Shown here piece after piece: positions 5,798 through 12,474 of a stretch of 15,212 nt of DNA. Position 1 is the stretch's first letter. Each line of letters starts with the position of its first letter. The position numbers and the translations under genes are program-made. The notes beneath the pieces were generated by a model. It did no database searches. It was not told where the DNA came from and saw only the letters and a list, made by a program, of their open reading frames with translations. This DNA is from an uncultured Collinsella sp. (GTDB lineage: Bacteria; Actinomycetota; Coriobacteriia; Coriobacteriales; Coriobacteriaceae), in contig UROC01000046.1 of assembly GCA_900549345.1 (NCBI GenBank), positions 1 through 15,212 on the forward strand, read 5' to 3'.

Positions 5798-7060
5798 CTA
5801 CAACACGGCGCCCTCGGGCAGGTCGACGCGAACAACGTCCACGACATCGCCCGCCGCAAGGTCGCACGGACCCTCGTTAATACGCAGCAGGCAGTTGGCC
5901 CGCTGCATCGTGCCGAGCAGCGCCGAATTCTGCGTCTTGGCCTCAGTCACCAACAGCTCACCGGTCTCGGGGTCGCGCGAAACCGTGGCGCGATCGAAGA
6001 AGCGGCGATGCTGTCGCTTTTTCACGCCGTGCGTGAGCGTCGCCTGCTGCACGGGACGCACGCCCTCGGCAAAGCCGCGCATCTTGCGGATCGCCGGACG
6101 GGCGAGCATCTCAAAGCCCACATACGCCGCGGCCGGATTGCCTGAAAGCCCCAGGTAGGGCTTACCCCCGAGCAAGCCAAACGTGATGGCCTTGCCCGGA
6201 CGCATCGAGATGCGGTCAAACAGCACCTCGCCCTCGCGCCGGACGAGCGCCGTCACGTAGTCGTAGTCACCCGCCGAGGCGCCGCCGCTCGTAATGACAA
6301 AATCGCACTCTTGCACCGCGCGATGCACCAGCTCGGCAATCGCCTGCTCATCATCGGGCGCAATGCCAAAGAACACCGGCTCGGCGCCGGCATCGAGTGC
6401 TTCGGCCATCAACGCCGACGAGTTGGAGTCGCGAATCTGCCCGCGCGCCGGCACGTTGCTCGGTGCGACCAGTTCCGTGCCCAGCGAGATGATGCCCACA
6501 CGCGGGGCAGCGTGCACCTTCACGCTCGCATACCCGGCGCTTGCCAGCAGACCCGCGCCCGCCGGCGCCACGACCTCGCCGGCGTGCATCACAACATCGC
6601 CGGCATGGGCCTCCTCGGCGGCAGAGCGAACGTTCTCCCCTACCTTGGCAGGCGCCGAGAACCTCACACGCGAGCCCTCGTTGCCGTCGCCATCGAGCAC
6701 GTCGACGATCTCGTATTTCACTACGGCATCGGCACCTTCGGGTACCGGAGCGCCCGTCATGATGCGGACCGTCTCACCCGCGCCGATTGCGCCCTCAAAT
6801 ACATGGCCCGCGGCCTCGTGTCCGATAACGTCGAGCGTCACCCGCGCCTCGCTAGATGCCTGCGCCAAGTCCGACGAGCGCACGGCATATCCGTCCATAG
6901 CGCTGTTGGCAAACGGCGAGATGTCGATATCGGCCACCGCGTCTTCGGCCAAGGGAAAACCAGCCGCCTGCCATACCGGGATCTCGATGTGATCTGTCGG
7001 AGCAACGTGCGACAGAACAATCGACTGCGCGTCCTCCAGCGGAATGAGTTTCTCTGCCAT
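5798..7060 (-). CDS. moeA: Molybdopterin molybdenumtransferase MoeA
   Basis: This 420-aa cytoplasmic enzyme inserts molybdate into adenylylated molybdopterin. Signature segments are in order: FANSAMDGYAVR (50-61), MTGAPVPEGADAVV (101-114), the MoCF domain from about 186 with SLGTEL (192-197), SGGASAGDYD (258-267, where most relatives have SGGVSVGDYD) and GLSGNPAAAYVGFE (304-317). A C-terminal domain IV follows. Length is typical (about 400-420). ATG 7060 has AGAGG 5 nt upstream; the GTG two codons earlier sits inside that ribosome site and is less likely. It is the first gene of a two-gene unit with the Mog-type gene, divergent from the CLC gene. Confidence 0.92.
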   Translation of the reverse strand: MAEKLIPLEDAQSIVLSHVAPTDHIEIPVWQAAGFPLAEDAVADIDISPFANSAMDGYAVRSSDLAQASSEARVTLDVIGHEAAGHVFEGAIGAGETVRIMTGAPVPEGADAVVKYEIVDVLDGDGNEGSRVRFSAPAKVGENVRSAAEEAHAGDVVMHAGEVVAPAGAGLLASAGYASVKVHAAPRVGIISLGTELVAPSNVPARGQIRDSNSSALMAEALDAGAEPVFFGIAPDDEQAIAELVHRAVQECDFVITSGGASAGDYDYVTALVRREGEVLFDRISMRPGKAITFGLLGGKPYLGLSGNPAAAYVGFEMLARPAIRKMRGFAEGVRPVQQATLTHGVKKRQHRRFFDRATVSRDPETGELLVTEAKTQNSALLGTMQRANCLLRINEGPCDLAAGDVVDVVRVDLPEGAVL

Positions 7061-7119
7061 GTGCACCTCTTAATGCTACGGCGCACAACAGGGGCGCCGG
7101 TTCTTTATGCTTGTCTCAG

Positions 7120-7185
7120 TATAATCCCCCGACGCGCAACCGCGACTTGGCCTGTACCCGCAAATACACCTGTCGGTTGCAGGCC
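7120..7185. promoter_or_regulatory. Divergent spacer element: TATAAT box plus interlocked inverted repeats
   Basis: The moeA-CLC spacer (7061-7270) holds TATAAT on the plus strand (7120-7125), with TATACT overlapping it on the minus strand, 58 nt before moeA. Directly after lie GCAACCG (7136-7142) with CGGTTGC (7174-7180), and GGCCTG (7149-7154) with CAGGCC (7180-7185). The arms are interleaved and so have pseudoknot topology. Neither box has a good -35, so the promoter calls are weak. Confidence 0.35.
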
Positions 7186-7235
7186 GCGAAACGGAATGGA
7201 AACCAACCCACCGGCTCGTCGCGTTTACCGCGTTC

Positions 7236-7241
7236 TATAAT
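7236..7241 (+). promoter_or_regulatory. -10 box before the CLC gene
   Basis: TATAAT followed by G lies 29 nt before the start codon. The likely transcription start near 7248 would leave a leader of only about 22 nt, too short for a riboswitch. No convincing -35 is seen. Confidence 0.45.
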
Positions 7242-7270
7242 GCTCGTGTTGCAACCAAAAAGAGGAACGT

Positions 7271-8692
7271 ATGGCTTTTACCGACAAAACCGAAAGCGCA
7301 AACGAGGCGCAGGATCATTCCCAGCCGCTCGACGACGGCGGCTTTTTCTCCCTGAACGACGTCATCATGGCAGGCAGGCAACAACTCACCCGCTCCGAGC
7401 ATCTCTTGGCTGCCGACACGCGCCGTAACGCCCGCAACCTACTCGCGAGCGCCAAGTTGCTCGTACTCGTCGTCATCGTCTCGCTCGCCATGGGCGTTGC
7501 CGCTTGGGCGTTTTTGGCCTCGCTGAATATCGCGACCGACTATCGCGAACACCATGCATGGATTTACGCACTGCTTCCCGTTGTGGGCGTTGCCACCGCA
7601 TGGGTGTACAAAAACCACGGCCTTGCTGCCAAACGAGGTAACAACCTGGTCATCGACTCCGCTCTGGGCACACGCCTCATCCATATGCGCATGGCCGTCC
7701 TCACCTTCGTCTGCTCCACGCTCACGCATCTCACGGGCGGGTCGGCCGGTCGCGAGGGAGCTGCGGTGCAGATTGGCGGCACCATCGCCAGCAACATCTC
7801 GAGCCTCGCCCACCTCAAAAAGCATGATCACCACGACCTCATGCTCGCCGGCATCTCATCCGCTTTTGGCGCCGTGTTCGGATCGCCTCTCGCCGGGGCT
7901 TTCTTTGGCATGGAGATGTGCTTTATCGGCAAAATCGACTACGCCGCAGGCATCTACTGCCTCGTCGCATCGTTTACCGGCTACTTTACGTCGCTCGCCC
8001 TGGGTACCGAGTACGAGGCGAATGTCATCGCCAGCGTTCCCGCCATGACGCCCAAAACGGTCGTCATCGTTGTTGTCAGCGCCATTATCTTCGGTCTGAC
8101 GGCACGCCTCTTTGCCTGGTCGGTTCGAACCGTCAAGAGCCTGTACGGTCGCTTTATCACCAATTACCTTGTTCGCGCACTTATAGGCGCACTCGTGGTT
8201 TTGGCCGCCTATGCCCTCCTCGACGCCTGGGACTACGCTGGCCTTTCCACGTGGCTTTCCGGTGCCGGATTTGCAGGCAACACCACCCTGGCGGACGCAG
8301 CCATCAAATTGGTCGTCACAGCGCTTACCCTGGGCGCGGGCTTCCAAGGCGGCGAGGTCACGCCCCTGTTTGGCATCGGTGCGGCACTCGGTGGCTGGAT
8401 CGGTTGCCTTACCGGACTCGACCCCAGTTTTCTGGCGGCTCTCGGCATGCTCGGCGTGTTCTGCGCCGGCCTCAACGTACCCATCACCACCTGCATGATG
8501 GCCATCGACCTGTTCCACGGCACGGCCGCCGGGTTCTTTGTCATCGTGGCCTTTATCAGCTATCTCGCCGGCGGACACCGCGGCGTGTACCCCGCCCAGC
8601 GCATCATCTCACCCAAGCGCCGTTCGCTTATTGTGGATGAGGGCGGTACGGTAGCGGATGCTATCGAGCGCCACAACGACCTGATAGAGTAG
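7271..8692 (+). CDS. CLC-family anion antiporter/channel, CLC-F-like
   Basis: This 473-aa polytopic membrane protein has a cytoplasmic N-terminus of about 60 residues. The gating-glutamate motif is GSAGREGAAVQIGG (157-170, Glu162), where chloride CLCs usually have GREGP. The later pore helix reads GFQGGEVTPLF (357-367, Glu362), where chloride types have a Gly-x-Phe-x-Pro pattern. The first selectivity segment, usually GSGIP, is replaced around KRGNNLVID (121-129). From memory, these changes, and particularly the second glutamate, are features of CLC-F fluoride/proton antiporters, so fluoride export is inferred; chloride transport remains possible. AGAGG lies 5 nt before the ATG. No fluoride riboswitch consensus is visible upstream. 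It is followed 86 nt later by the lipid kinase on the same strand, probably co-transcribed. Confidence 0.85.
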   Translation: MAFTDKTESANEAQDHSQPLDDGGFFSLNDVIMAGRQQLTRSEHLLAADTRRNARNLLASAKLLVLVVIVSLAMGVAAWAFLASLNIATDYREHHAWIYALLPVVGVATAWVYKNHGLAAKRGNNLVIDSALGTRLIHMRMAVLTFVCSTLTHLTGGSAGREGAAVQIGGTIASNISSLAHLKKHDHHDLMLAGISSAFGAVFGSPLAGAFFGMEMCFIGKIDYAAGIYCLVASFTGYFTSLALGTEYEANVIASVPAMTPKTVVIVVVSAIIFGLTARLFAWSVRTVKSLYGRFITNYLVRALIGALVVLAAYALLDAWDYAGLSTWLSGAGFAGNTTLADAAIKLVVTALTLGAGFQGGEVTPLFGIGAALGGWIGCLTGLDPSFLAALGMLGVFCAGLNVPITTCMMAIDLFHGTAAGFFVIVAFISYLAGGHRGVYPAQRIISPKRRSLIVDEGGTVADAIERHNDLIE

Positions 8693-8778
8693 ATGTAATA
8701 ATCGCCGTGCAGCCACAATCGGGGGCAATTCGACCTGAGCGCGACCGCACTGCCATGTCACACGCCGGGAGTCGCCCC

Positions 8779-9741
8779 ATGCACGCAACTGATTTTGGTC
8801 GCACCCTCATCGTCGCCAATCCTGCCGCCCAGTCGGGCGCTGCGCACGAAGTTGCCGAGCGCCTGCAACGCTTTTTGGACATGACTGCACGCGCATCCCA
8901 GTTTGACCTGGTGTTGACCGAGCGAATGGGACACGCCAAGGAGCTGGCCGCACAGGCTCAGGGCTATCGCACTGTTATCGCACTCGGCGGCGACGGCGTG
9001 ATTCACGAGGTCGTCAACGGGCTTATGACGCAAACGGAGGGCGCCCGCCCCGCTCTTGCCGTCCTGCCCGTGGGCTCCGGCAACGATTTTGCCCAGACGC
9101 TCGGCATCGACGATTTCTCCGGCAAGGATTTTGGCGCGCTGCTCACCTGCGAGCTGCAGCGTCAGGACATCGGGCGCATTCGCTCATGGAACCCCTCAAG
9201 CGGTAGCGGCGAGGCGGGCGTCGAGTATTACGACCAGACGCTCTCCGTCGGTATTGACGCCGCCATCGGCCTTGGCACCACCGAGCTGCGCAAAAAGACC
9301 GGCCTGACGGGCGCTCCGCTCTACACCCTCTCGGGACTTGAGCAGTTTGGTCTACGCTATCGCAACTACCCCATGACGGTGAGCTTTGACGGTGCGCCCG
9401 CCGAGCGCGTGCGGGCGATTATCATGGCCATCCAGCTGGGTCCTACCTATGGTTCGGGCTATCGCATCTGTCCCGACGCCGACCCATGCGACGGCATCCT
9501 CGACGTCTGCTACGCATGCGGCCCCGTCCCCCGTGCGGTCGCCCTGCCCATGTTCCTTTCGGCCAAGGACGGCCACCATACCAAGCTGCCGCCGGTTCGC
9601 ATGCGCCGCTGCCATCATGCCGAGCTCACGTTCGAGGAGCCCGACTACCCCATCCAAGCCGACGGCGAGCCCGTTGTCGCCTCGCGCATTGAGGTCGACG
9701 TCCTCAGCGGCGCCCTCCTCGTCTGGCACCCCACCCACTAG
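8779..9741 (+). CDS. Diacylglycerol/lipid kinase family protein
   Basis: This 320-aa soluble, probably membrane-associated enzyme of the DagK/YegS family transfers phosphate from ATP to diacylglycerol or a related lipid, recycling it into phospholipid synthesis. The catalytic domain has ALGGDGVIHEVVNG (68-81) and PVGSGNDFAQTLGI (97-110). The C-terminal beta-rich half carries CDGILDVC and the usual ADGEP near the end. ATG 8779 was chosen because GGGAG lies 7 nt upstream and the protein then begins just before the first beta strand (TLIVANPAAQSG). ATG 8755 and GTG 8707 in the same frame have weaker ribosome sites. The exact lipid substrate cannot be told (B. subtilis DgkB-like or an orphan kinase). 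Confidence 0.87.
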   Translation: MHATDFGRTLIVANPAAQSGAAHEVAERLQRFLDMTARASQFDLVLTERMGHAKELAAQAQGYRTVIALGGDGVIHEVVNGLMTQTEGARPALAVLPVGSGNDFAQTLGIDDFSGKDFGALLTCELQRQDIGRIRSWNPSSGSGEAGVEYYDQTLSVGIDAAIGLGTTELRKKTGLTGAPLYTLSGLEQFGLRYRNYPMTVSFDGAPAERVRAIIMAIQLGPTYGSGYRICPDADPCDGILDVCYACGPVPRAVALPMFLSAKDGHHTKLPPVRMRRCHHAELTFEEPDYPIQADGEPVVASRIEVDVLSGALLVWHPTH

Positions 9742-9748
9742 CCATCCC

Positions 9749-9819
9749 TAAGTTGCGGTGAAATAGGGACTGTTTATGCAGATAAAGACGCAAAACAGTC
9801 CCTATATCACCGCAACTTA
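9749..9819. repeat. Long hairpin between convergent genes (GGGAC repeat copy 1)
   Basis: Arms of 27 bp (9749-9775 and 9793-9819) match with one mismatch around a 17-nt loop, making the longest inverted repeat in the window. The plus arm contains GTGAAATAGGGACTGT, close to GTGACAAAGGGACTGT in the hairpin at 10235-10265. It begins 7 nt after the kinase stop and ends 9 nt before the stop of the opposing gene, so it may act as a two-way transcription stop although it has no long T run. Confidence 0.75.
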
Positions 9820-9828
9820 TTGAGAAGA

Positions 9829-10209
9829 TCATTCCTCCCCGCCCGGCTTGCGACGGTTGGCCTTTTTAATGGCGTTGAAGTGCTTGTCATTGAGCCTGCG
9901 CTGGCGAGAGCGCTGAGGCACCTTGGTCTTGACGCGTCGGCGCGGTGGACGCCCGCGACGCTCAAGCTCAGCGCGCAGCTTACGCAGACAGCTCGCACGA
10001 TTCTGAAACTGACTACGGCTCTCGCGCGCCGTCACGACAATTCCCGTGGGCCCATGTTTCATGCGCACCGCAGAGTCTGTCGTGTTCACACCCTGGCCAC
10101 CCGGGCCCGTCGCACGAAACACCTGAACCTCGCAGTCGCGCGCCAACTCCTCGACCGACATCTCGGCATAGCGCGCATACTCGCGCCATCCCATCTTGTT
10201 CTCGTCCAT
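9829..10209 (-). CDS. Stand-alone GGQ-domain release-factor-like protein (ArfB-type ribosome rescue)
   Basis: This 126-aa protein consists almost entirely of the class I release factor catalytic domain, with no stop-codon-reading domains. The peptidyl-tRNA hydrolysis motif is GPGGQGVNTTDSAVR (35-49, GGQ at 37-39), followed by PTGIVVTARESRSQ (54-67). A strongly basic C-terminal tail (about 86-122) is like the ArfB/YaeJ tail that enters the empty mRNA channel. It probably frees stalled ribosomes by hydrolysing peptidyl-tRNA; the alternative is an RF2-like paralogue of unknown role. The size is close to ArfB (about 140 aa). ATG 10209 follows GGGGAGG by 7 nt. That ribosome site lies only a few bases after the T run of the xpt terminator. 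Confidence 0.82.
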   Translation of the reverse strand: MDENKMGWREYARYAEMSVEELARDCEVQVFRATGPGGQGVNTTDSAVRMKHGPTGIVVTARESRSQFQNRASCLRKLRAELERRGRPPRRRVKTKVPQRSRQRRLNDKHFNAIKKANRRKPGGEE

Positions 10210-10229
10210 ATCAGCACCTCCCCTCATAC

Positions 10230-10265
10230 AAAAAATGTGACAAAGGGACAGTCCCTTTGTCACAT
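10230..10265 (-). terminator. Perfect palindrome acting as xpt terminator (GGGAC repeat copy 2)
   Basis: Perfect 15-bp arms around one base (10235-10265) are followed on the minus strand by six Ts. This is a strong intrinsic terminator, 27 nt after the xpt stop. With its one-base centre it could form a cruciform, or in RNA a slightly shorter stem. It shares GTGAMAWAGGGACTGT with the hairpin at 9749-9819, which suggests a repeat family reused as a terminator. Confidence 0.8.
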
Positions 10266-10292
10266 CGCATACCAATCGCTTGTGTTGCGCGC

Positions 10293-10871
10293 TTAGGCGA
10301 AGGTGATCTCGCCGGTCTCGCAGTCCATATCGGCGATACGGGCCAGGCTCTCAACGCGGAAGCCACGCTCGCGGAGCTTATCGCCACCGCCCTGGAAGCC
10401 CTTCTCCACGGCAATGCCGATGCCGGCAACCTCGGCACCCGCGGCCTCGCAGATCTTGATAAGACCCTCGAGCGCGCAGCCGTTAGCCAAGAAGTCGTCG
10501 ATGATCAGGACCTTGTCGCCCTCGGACAGGAAACGCTTACCAACGATGACCGGGTACTCCTTTTGCTTGGTAAAGGAGTAGATGGTCGTGGCATACTGCT
10601 CGCCGTCGAGGTTGATGGACTGCGCCTTCTTGGCAAAGACCACCGGCACACCGCCAAAATGCTGAGCCGCGATGCAGGCCATGCCAATGCCCGAAGCCTC
10701 AATCGTCAGGATCTTGTTGATCTCGACGCCCTCGAACAGACGGGCCCACTCGGCGCCCATGTGGTCGAACAGCTCAACGTCGCACTGGTGGTTGAGGAAG
10801 GCATCAACCTTAAGGACGTTACCGGCCTTTACGATGCCGTCATGGCGAATACGATCCTCAAGCTCCTGCAT
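10293..10871 (-). CDS. xpt: Xanthine phosphoribosyltransferase
   Basis: This 192-aa cytoplasmic purine salvage enzyme makes XMP from xanthine and PRPP. The PRPP-binding loop is VLIIDDFLANGCAL (121-134). KVDAFLNHQ (21-29), TIEASGIGMA (56-65) and VFAKK (78-82) are typical of Xpt rather than general Apt. Length matches the family (about 190 aa). The start ATG 10871 has AGAAGGGG 7 nt upstream. A 7-bp hairpin (10887-10904) sits just before the ribosome site. The purine riboswitch found before xpt in many Firmicutes is not recognisable. It is transcribed alone or with the GGQ protein by read-through. Confidence 0.93.
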   Translation of the reverse strand: MQELEDRIRHDGIVKAGNVLKVDAFLNHQCDVELFDHMGAEWARLFEGVEINKILTIEASGIGMACIAAQHFGGVPVVFAKKAQSINLDGEQYATTIYSFTKQKEYPVIVGKRFLSEGDKVLIIDDFLANGCALEGLIKICEAAGAEVAGIGIAVEKGFQGGGDKLRERGFRVESLARIADMDCETGEITFA

Positions 10872-11028
10872 GGCGCAACCCCTTCTCGCGGCAAGGATGC
10901 CGCGCGATTAATAAACGTTGTTCGATAGTCTACCACGGACCGACCCCCGACCGCCCCACAAGCCGCATCGCACCACAAACCAGTCTTTTTGGGACGGCGC
11001 GAATCGTGGCAGACAGCCTCCCAACACG
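10872..11028. other. Intergenic spacer between the MFS gene and xpt
   Basis: This 157-bp spacer contains the xpt leader. A GGGAGGC/GCCGTCCC inverted repeat near 10991-11022 has no T run on the minus strand, so an intrinsic terminator for the MFS gene is not apparent. No convincing promoter for xpt was found; the best -10-like strings (TAGACT, TATTAA on the minus strand) lack a -35. Confidence 0.3.
10887..10904 (-). promoter_or_regulatory. Small hairpin in the xpt 5' leader
   Basis: CGCGGCA and TGCCGCG pair perfectly around a 4-nt loop, ending a few bases before the AGAAGGGG ribosome site of xpt. It may shape initiation or mRNA stability. There is no T run after it, so it is not a terminator. 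Confidence 0.4.
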
Positions 11029-12333
11029 CTAATGGCGGGCGCGCATCCTCACCAAACGCACCATGGCGAGTGCAAAGCCCGCTGCCGCCACAGCCATGAG
11101 CACGTAGAATACCGAGCGAAAACCAAACAGGAACACATCCGGACGACCTGCAACAATACTGGTCACGGCCTCGCCCATCGCCACGCTCATCTGCCCATAG
11201 AGGATATGCGATGCCGCCGTAATGCCCACTGCCATACCCGCATAGCGCGCAAGGCTACCCAGGCTGCCCGCAAAGCCGAGCGCTTCGCGCGGAGCCGAGC
11301 CCATATACAGCGAGTTATTGGGACTTTGGAAAATCGACGTGCCACACGACATAAACGCGACGCAACACACGATCACAGGGATGGAAGAGTGCTCGTCGAG
11401 CGTGCTTACCGCAAATAGTCCGCACACGTACACGCCCAGGCCAACCGCCGTAGGGCCCTCGCAGCCAACACGGTCCGAAACCGTACCCGAAAGCGGGCCG
11501 ATAAAGGCATTCACCATCGGCAGCGCCAAAAAGAGCAGTCCGGAAATATCGGAGCTAAAGCCATGGGCATCCTGGAAATAGAACGGCAGCACAAACTCAG
11601 ATGCGCCAATACCAACGAACACGATGAGCATGCAGGCGAGGTTGATGGTGAAGGCCGAATTTGCAAAGCAGCGACGAGCGGCCTCGATCAGGGACATGGG
11701 GCGCTCACCAGCCTCCGGCTTAACATGCGGCAGCGTATAGAGCCCCACGATAAATGAGATGACGCCAATGGGCAGGTTGATGAGGAAGATACTCTCCCAG
11801 GGAAAGCTTGCCGCCAGCATGCCGCCCAGCACGGGGCCACACATCATGCCGAGGGCCACGAAGGTCGCGAGAATGCCCATGGCGCGGCCGCGCTCGCGCG
11901 CCGGAAAGGACTCGGTAATAATGCCCATGTTGTTGGCCATGGCCGCCGCGCAACCGACGCCCTGGACAATGCGAGCCAGAATAAGAACCTCGAGCGAGGC
12001 CGACAGCCCGCACAGCAACGATCCGACCGTAAAGACGATTACACCCAGCTGGAATACGCCCACCTTGCCGCGCACGTCGCCCAAGCGGCCAAACGGCAGC
12101 ATAGCCACGCATGTCGCAAGCAGGTACACCGAGCTCACCAACTGGATGTGGTCGAGGCCCACGCCCAGCTCCTTTTGCATCACGGGCAGCGCCACGGTCA
12201 CGATGGTCGAATCCAGACATACCATAAACGTCATGATGAGCACGGTAAACAGAATCGCCCACTTGTTCTTGCCATGGGTGTCGCCCTCTAGGGCAATACG
12301 CTCGCGGCGCAGCTGCTCTGCGGTTTTCTCCAT
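11029..12333 (-). CDS. MFS transporter, DHA2 (EmrB/QacA-like) family
   Basis: This 434-aa polytopic inner-membrane protein probably exports drugs or metabolites using the proton gradient. The DHA2 hallmark is LDSTIVTVALPVMQKELGV (40-58) in the first membrane segment, then the MFS loop motif GRLGDVRGK (82-90) and GPVLGGMLAASFPWESIFLI, with its typical ending in NLPIG. DHA2 members often have 14 membrane segments and about 470 or more residues; this is somewhat short. The substrate is unknown. ATG 12333 is preferred because AAAGGA lies 5 nt upstream; ATG 12339 overlaps that site. A strong terminator of the upstream gene ends only 26 nt before the start, so its own promoter overlaps that hairpin or it depends on read-through. 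No TetR/MarR regulator is adjacent. Confidence 0.87.
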   Translation of the reverse strand: MEKTAEQLRRERIALEGDTHGKNKWAILFTVLIMTFMVCLDSTIVTVALPVMQKELGVGLDHIQLVSSVYLLATCVAMLPFGRLGDVRGKVGVFQLGVIVFTVGSLLCGLSASLEVLILARIVQGVGCAAAMANNMGIITESFPARERGRAMGILATFVALGMMCGPVLGGMLAASFPWESIFLINLPIGVISFIVGLYTLPHVKPEAGERPMSLIEAARRCFANSAFTINLACMLIVFVGIGASEFVLPFYFQDAHGFSSDISGLLFLALPMVNAFIGPLSGTVSDRVGCEGPTAVGLGVYVCGLFAVSTLDEHSSIPVIVCCVAFMSCGTSIFQSPNNSLYMGSAPREALGFAGSLGSLARYAGMAVGITAASHILYGQMSVAMGEAVTSIVAGRPDVFLFGFRSVFYVLMAVAAAGFALAMVRLVRMRARH

Positions 12334-12359
12334 ATCCATCCTTTCGAGTGGCGCAACGC

Positions 12360-12406
12360 AAAAACGGGGCCCCAATCGCCTGTAAACAGTAGCGATTGGG
12401 GTCCCG
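12360..12406 (-). terminator. Intrinsic terminator of the sulfhydrylase gene
   Basis: A 15-bp stem (12365-12379 with 12392-12406; one G-U pair) with a 12-nt loop is followed on the minus strand by TTTTT. The loop region itself contains CTGTAAACAG. It lies about 70 nt after the metY stop and just upstream of the MFS start. Confidence 0.85.
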
Positions 12407-12474
12407 CCTACGGAATCGGAACGAAAGGTCGCCGAAGCTTTCTGCCAGCATCGGCGCCTTGTGCGAACGCTAGC

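Noticed and set aside
7061..7270. Moco, TPP or fluoride riboswitch between moeA and the CLC gene
   Set aside because: A CTGAGA and a GAACC string on the minus strand recall TPP elements, but the rest of the core is missing. The crcB consensus and the conserved Moco core could not be matched by eye.
10991..11022. Inverted repeat GGGAGGC/GCCGTCCC as MFS terminator
   Set aside because: On the minus strand it is followed by AAAAA, not T, and the stem is bulged with a long loop.
10872..11028. Purine riboswitch before xpt
   Set aside because: Neither the conserved loop sequences nor the three-stem arrangement was found on the minus strand; only a short 7-bp hairpin is present.
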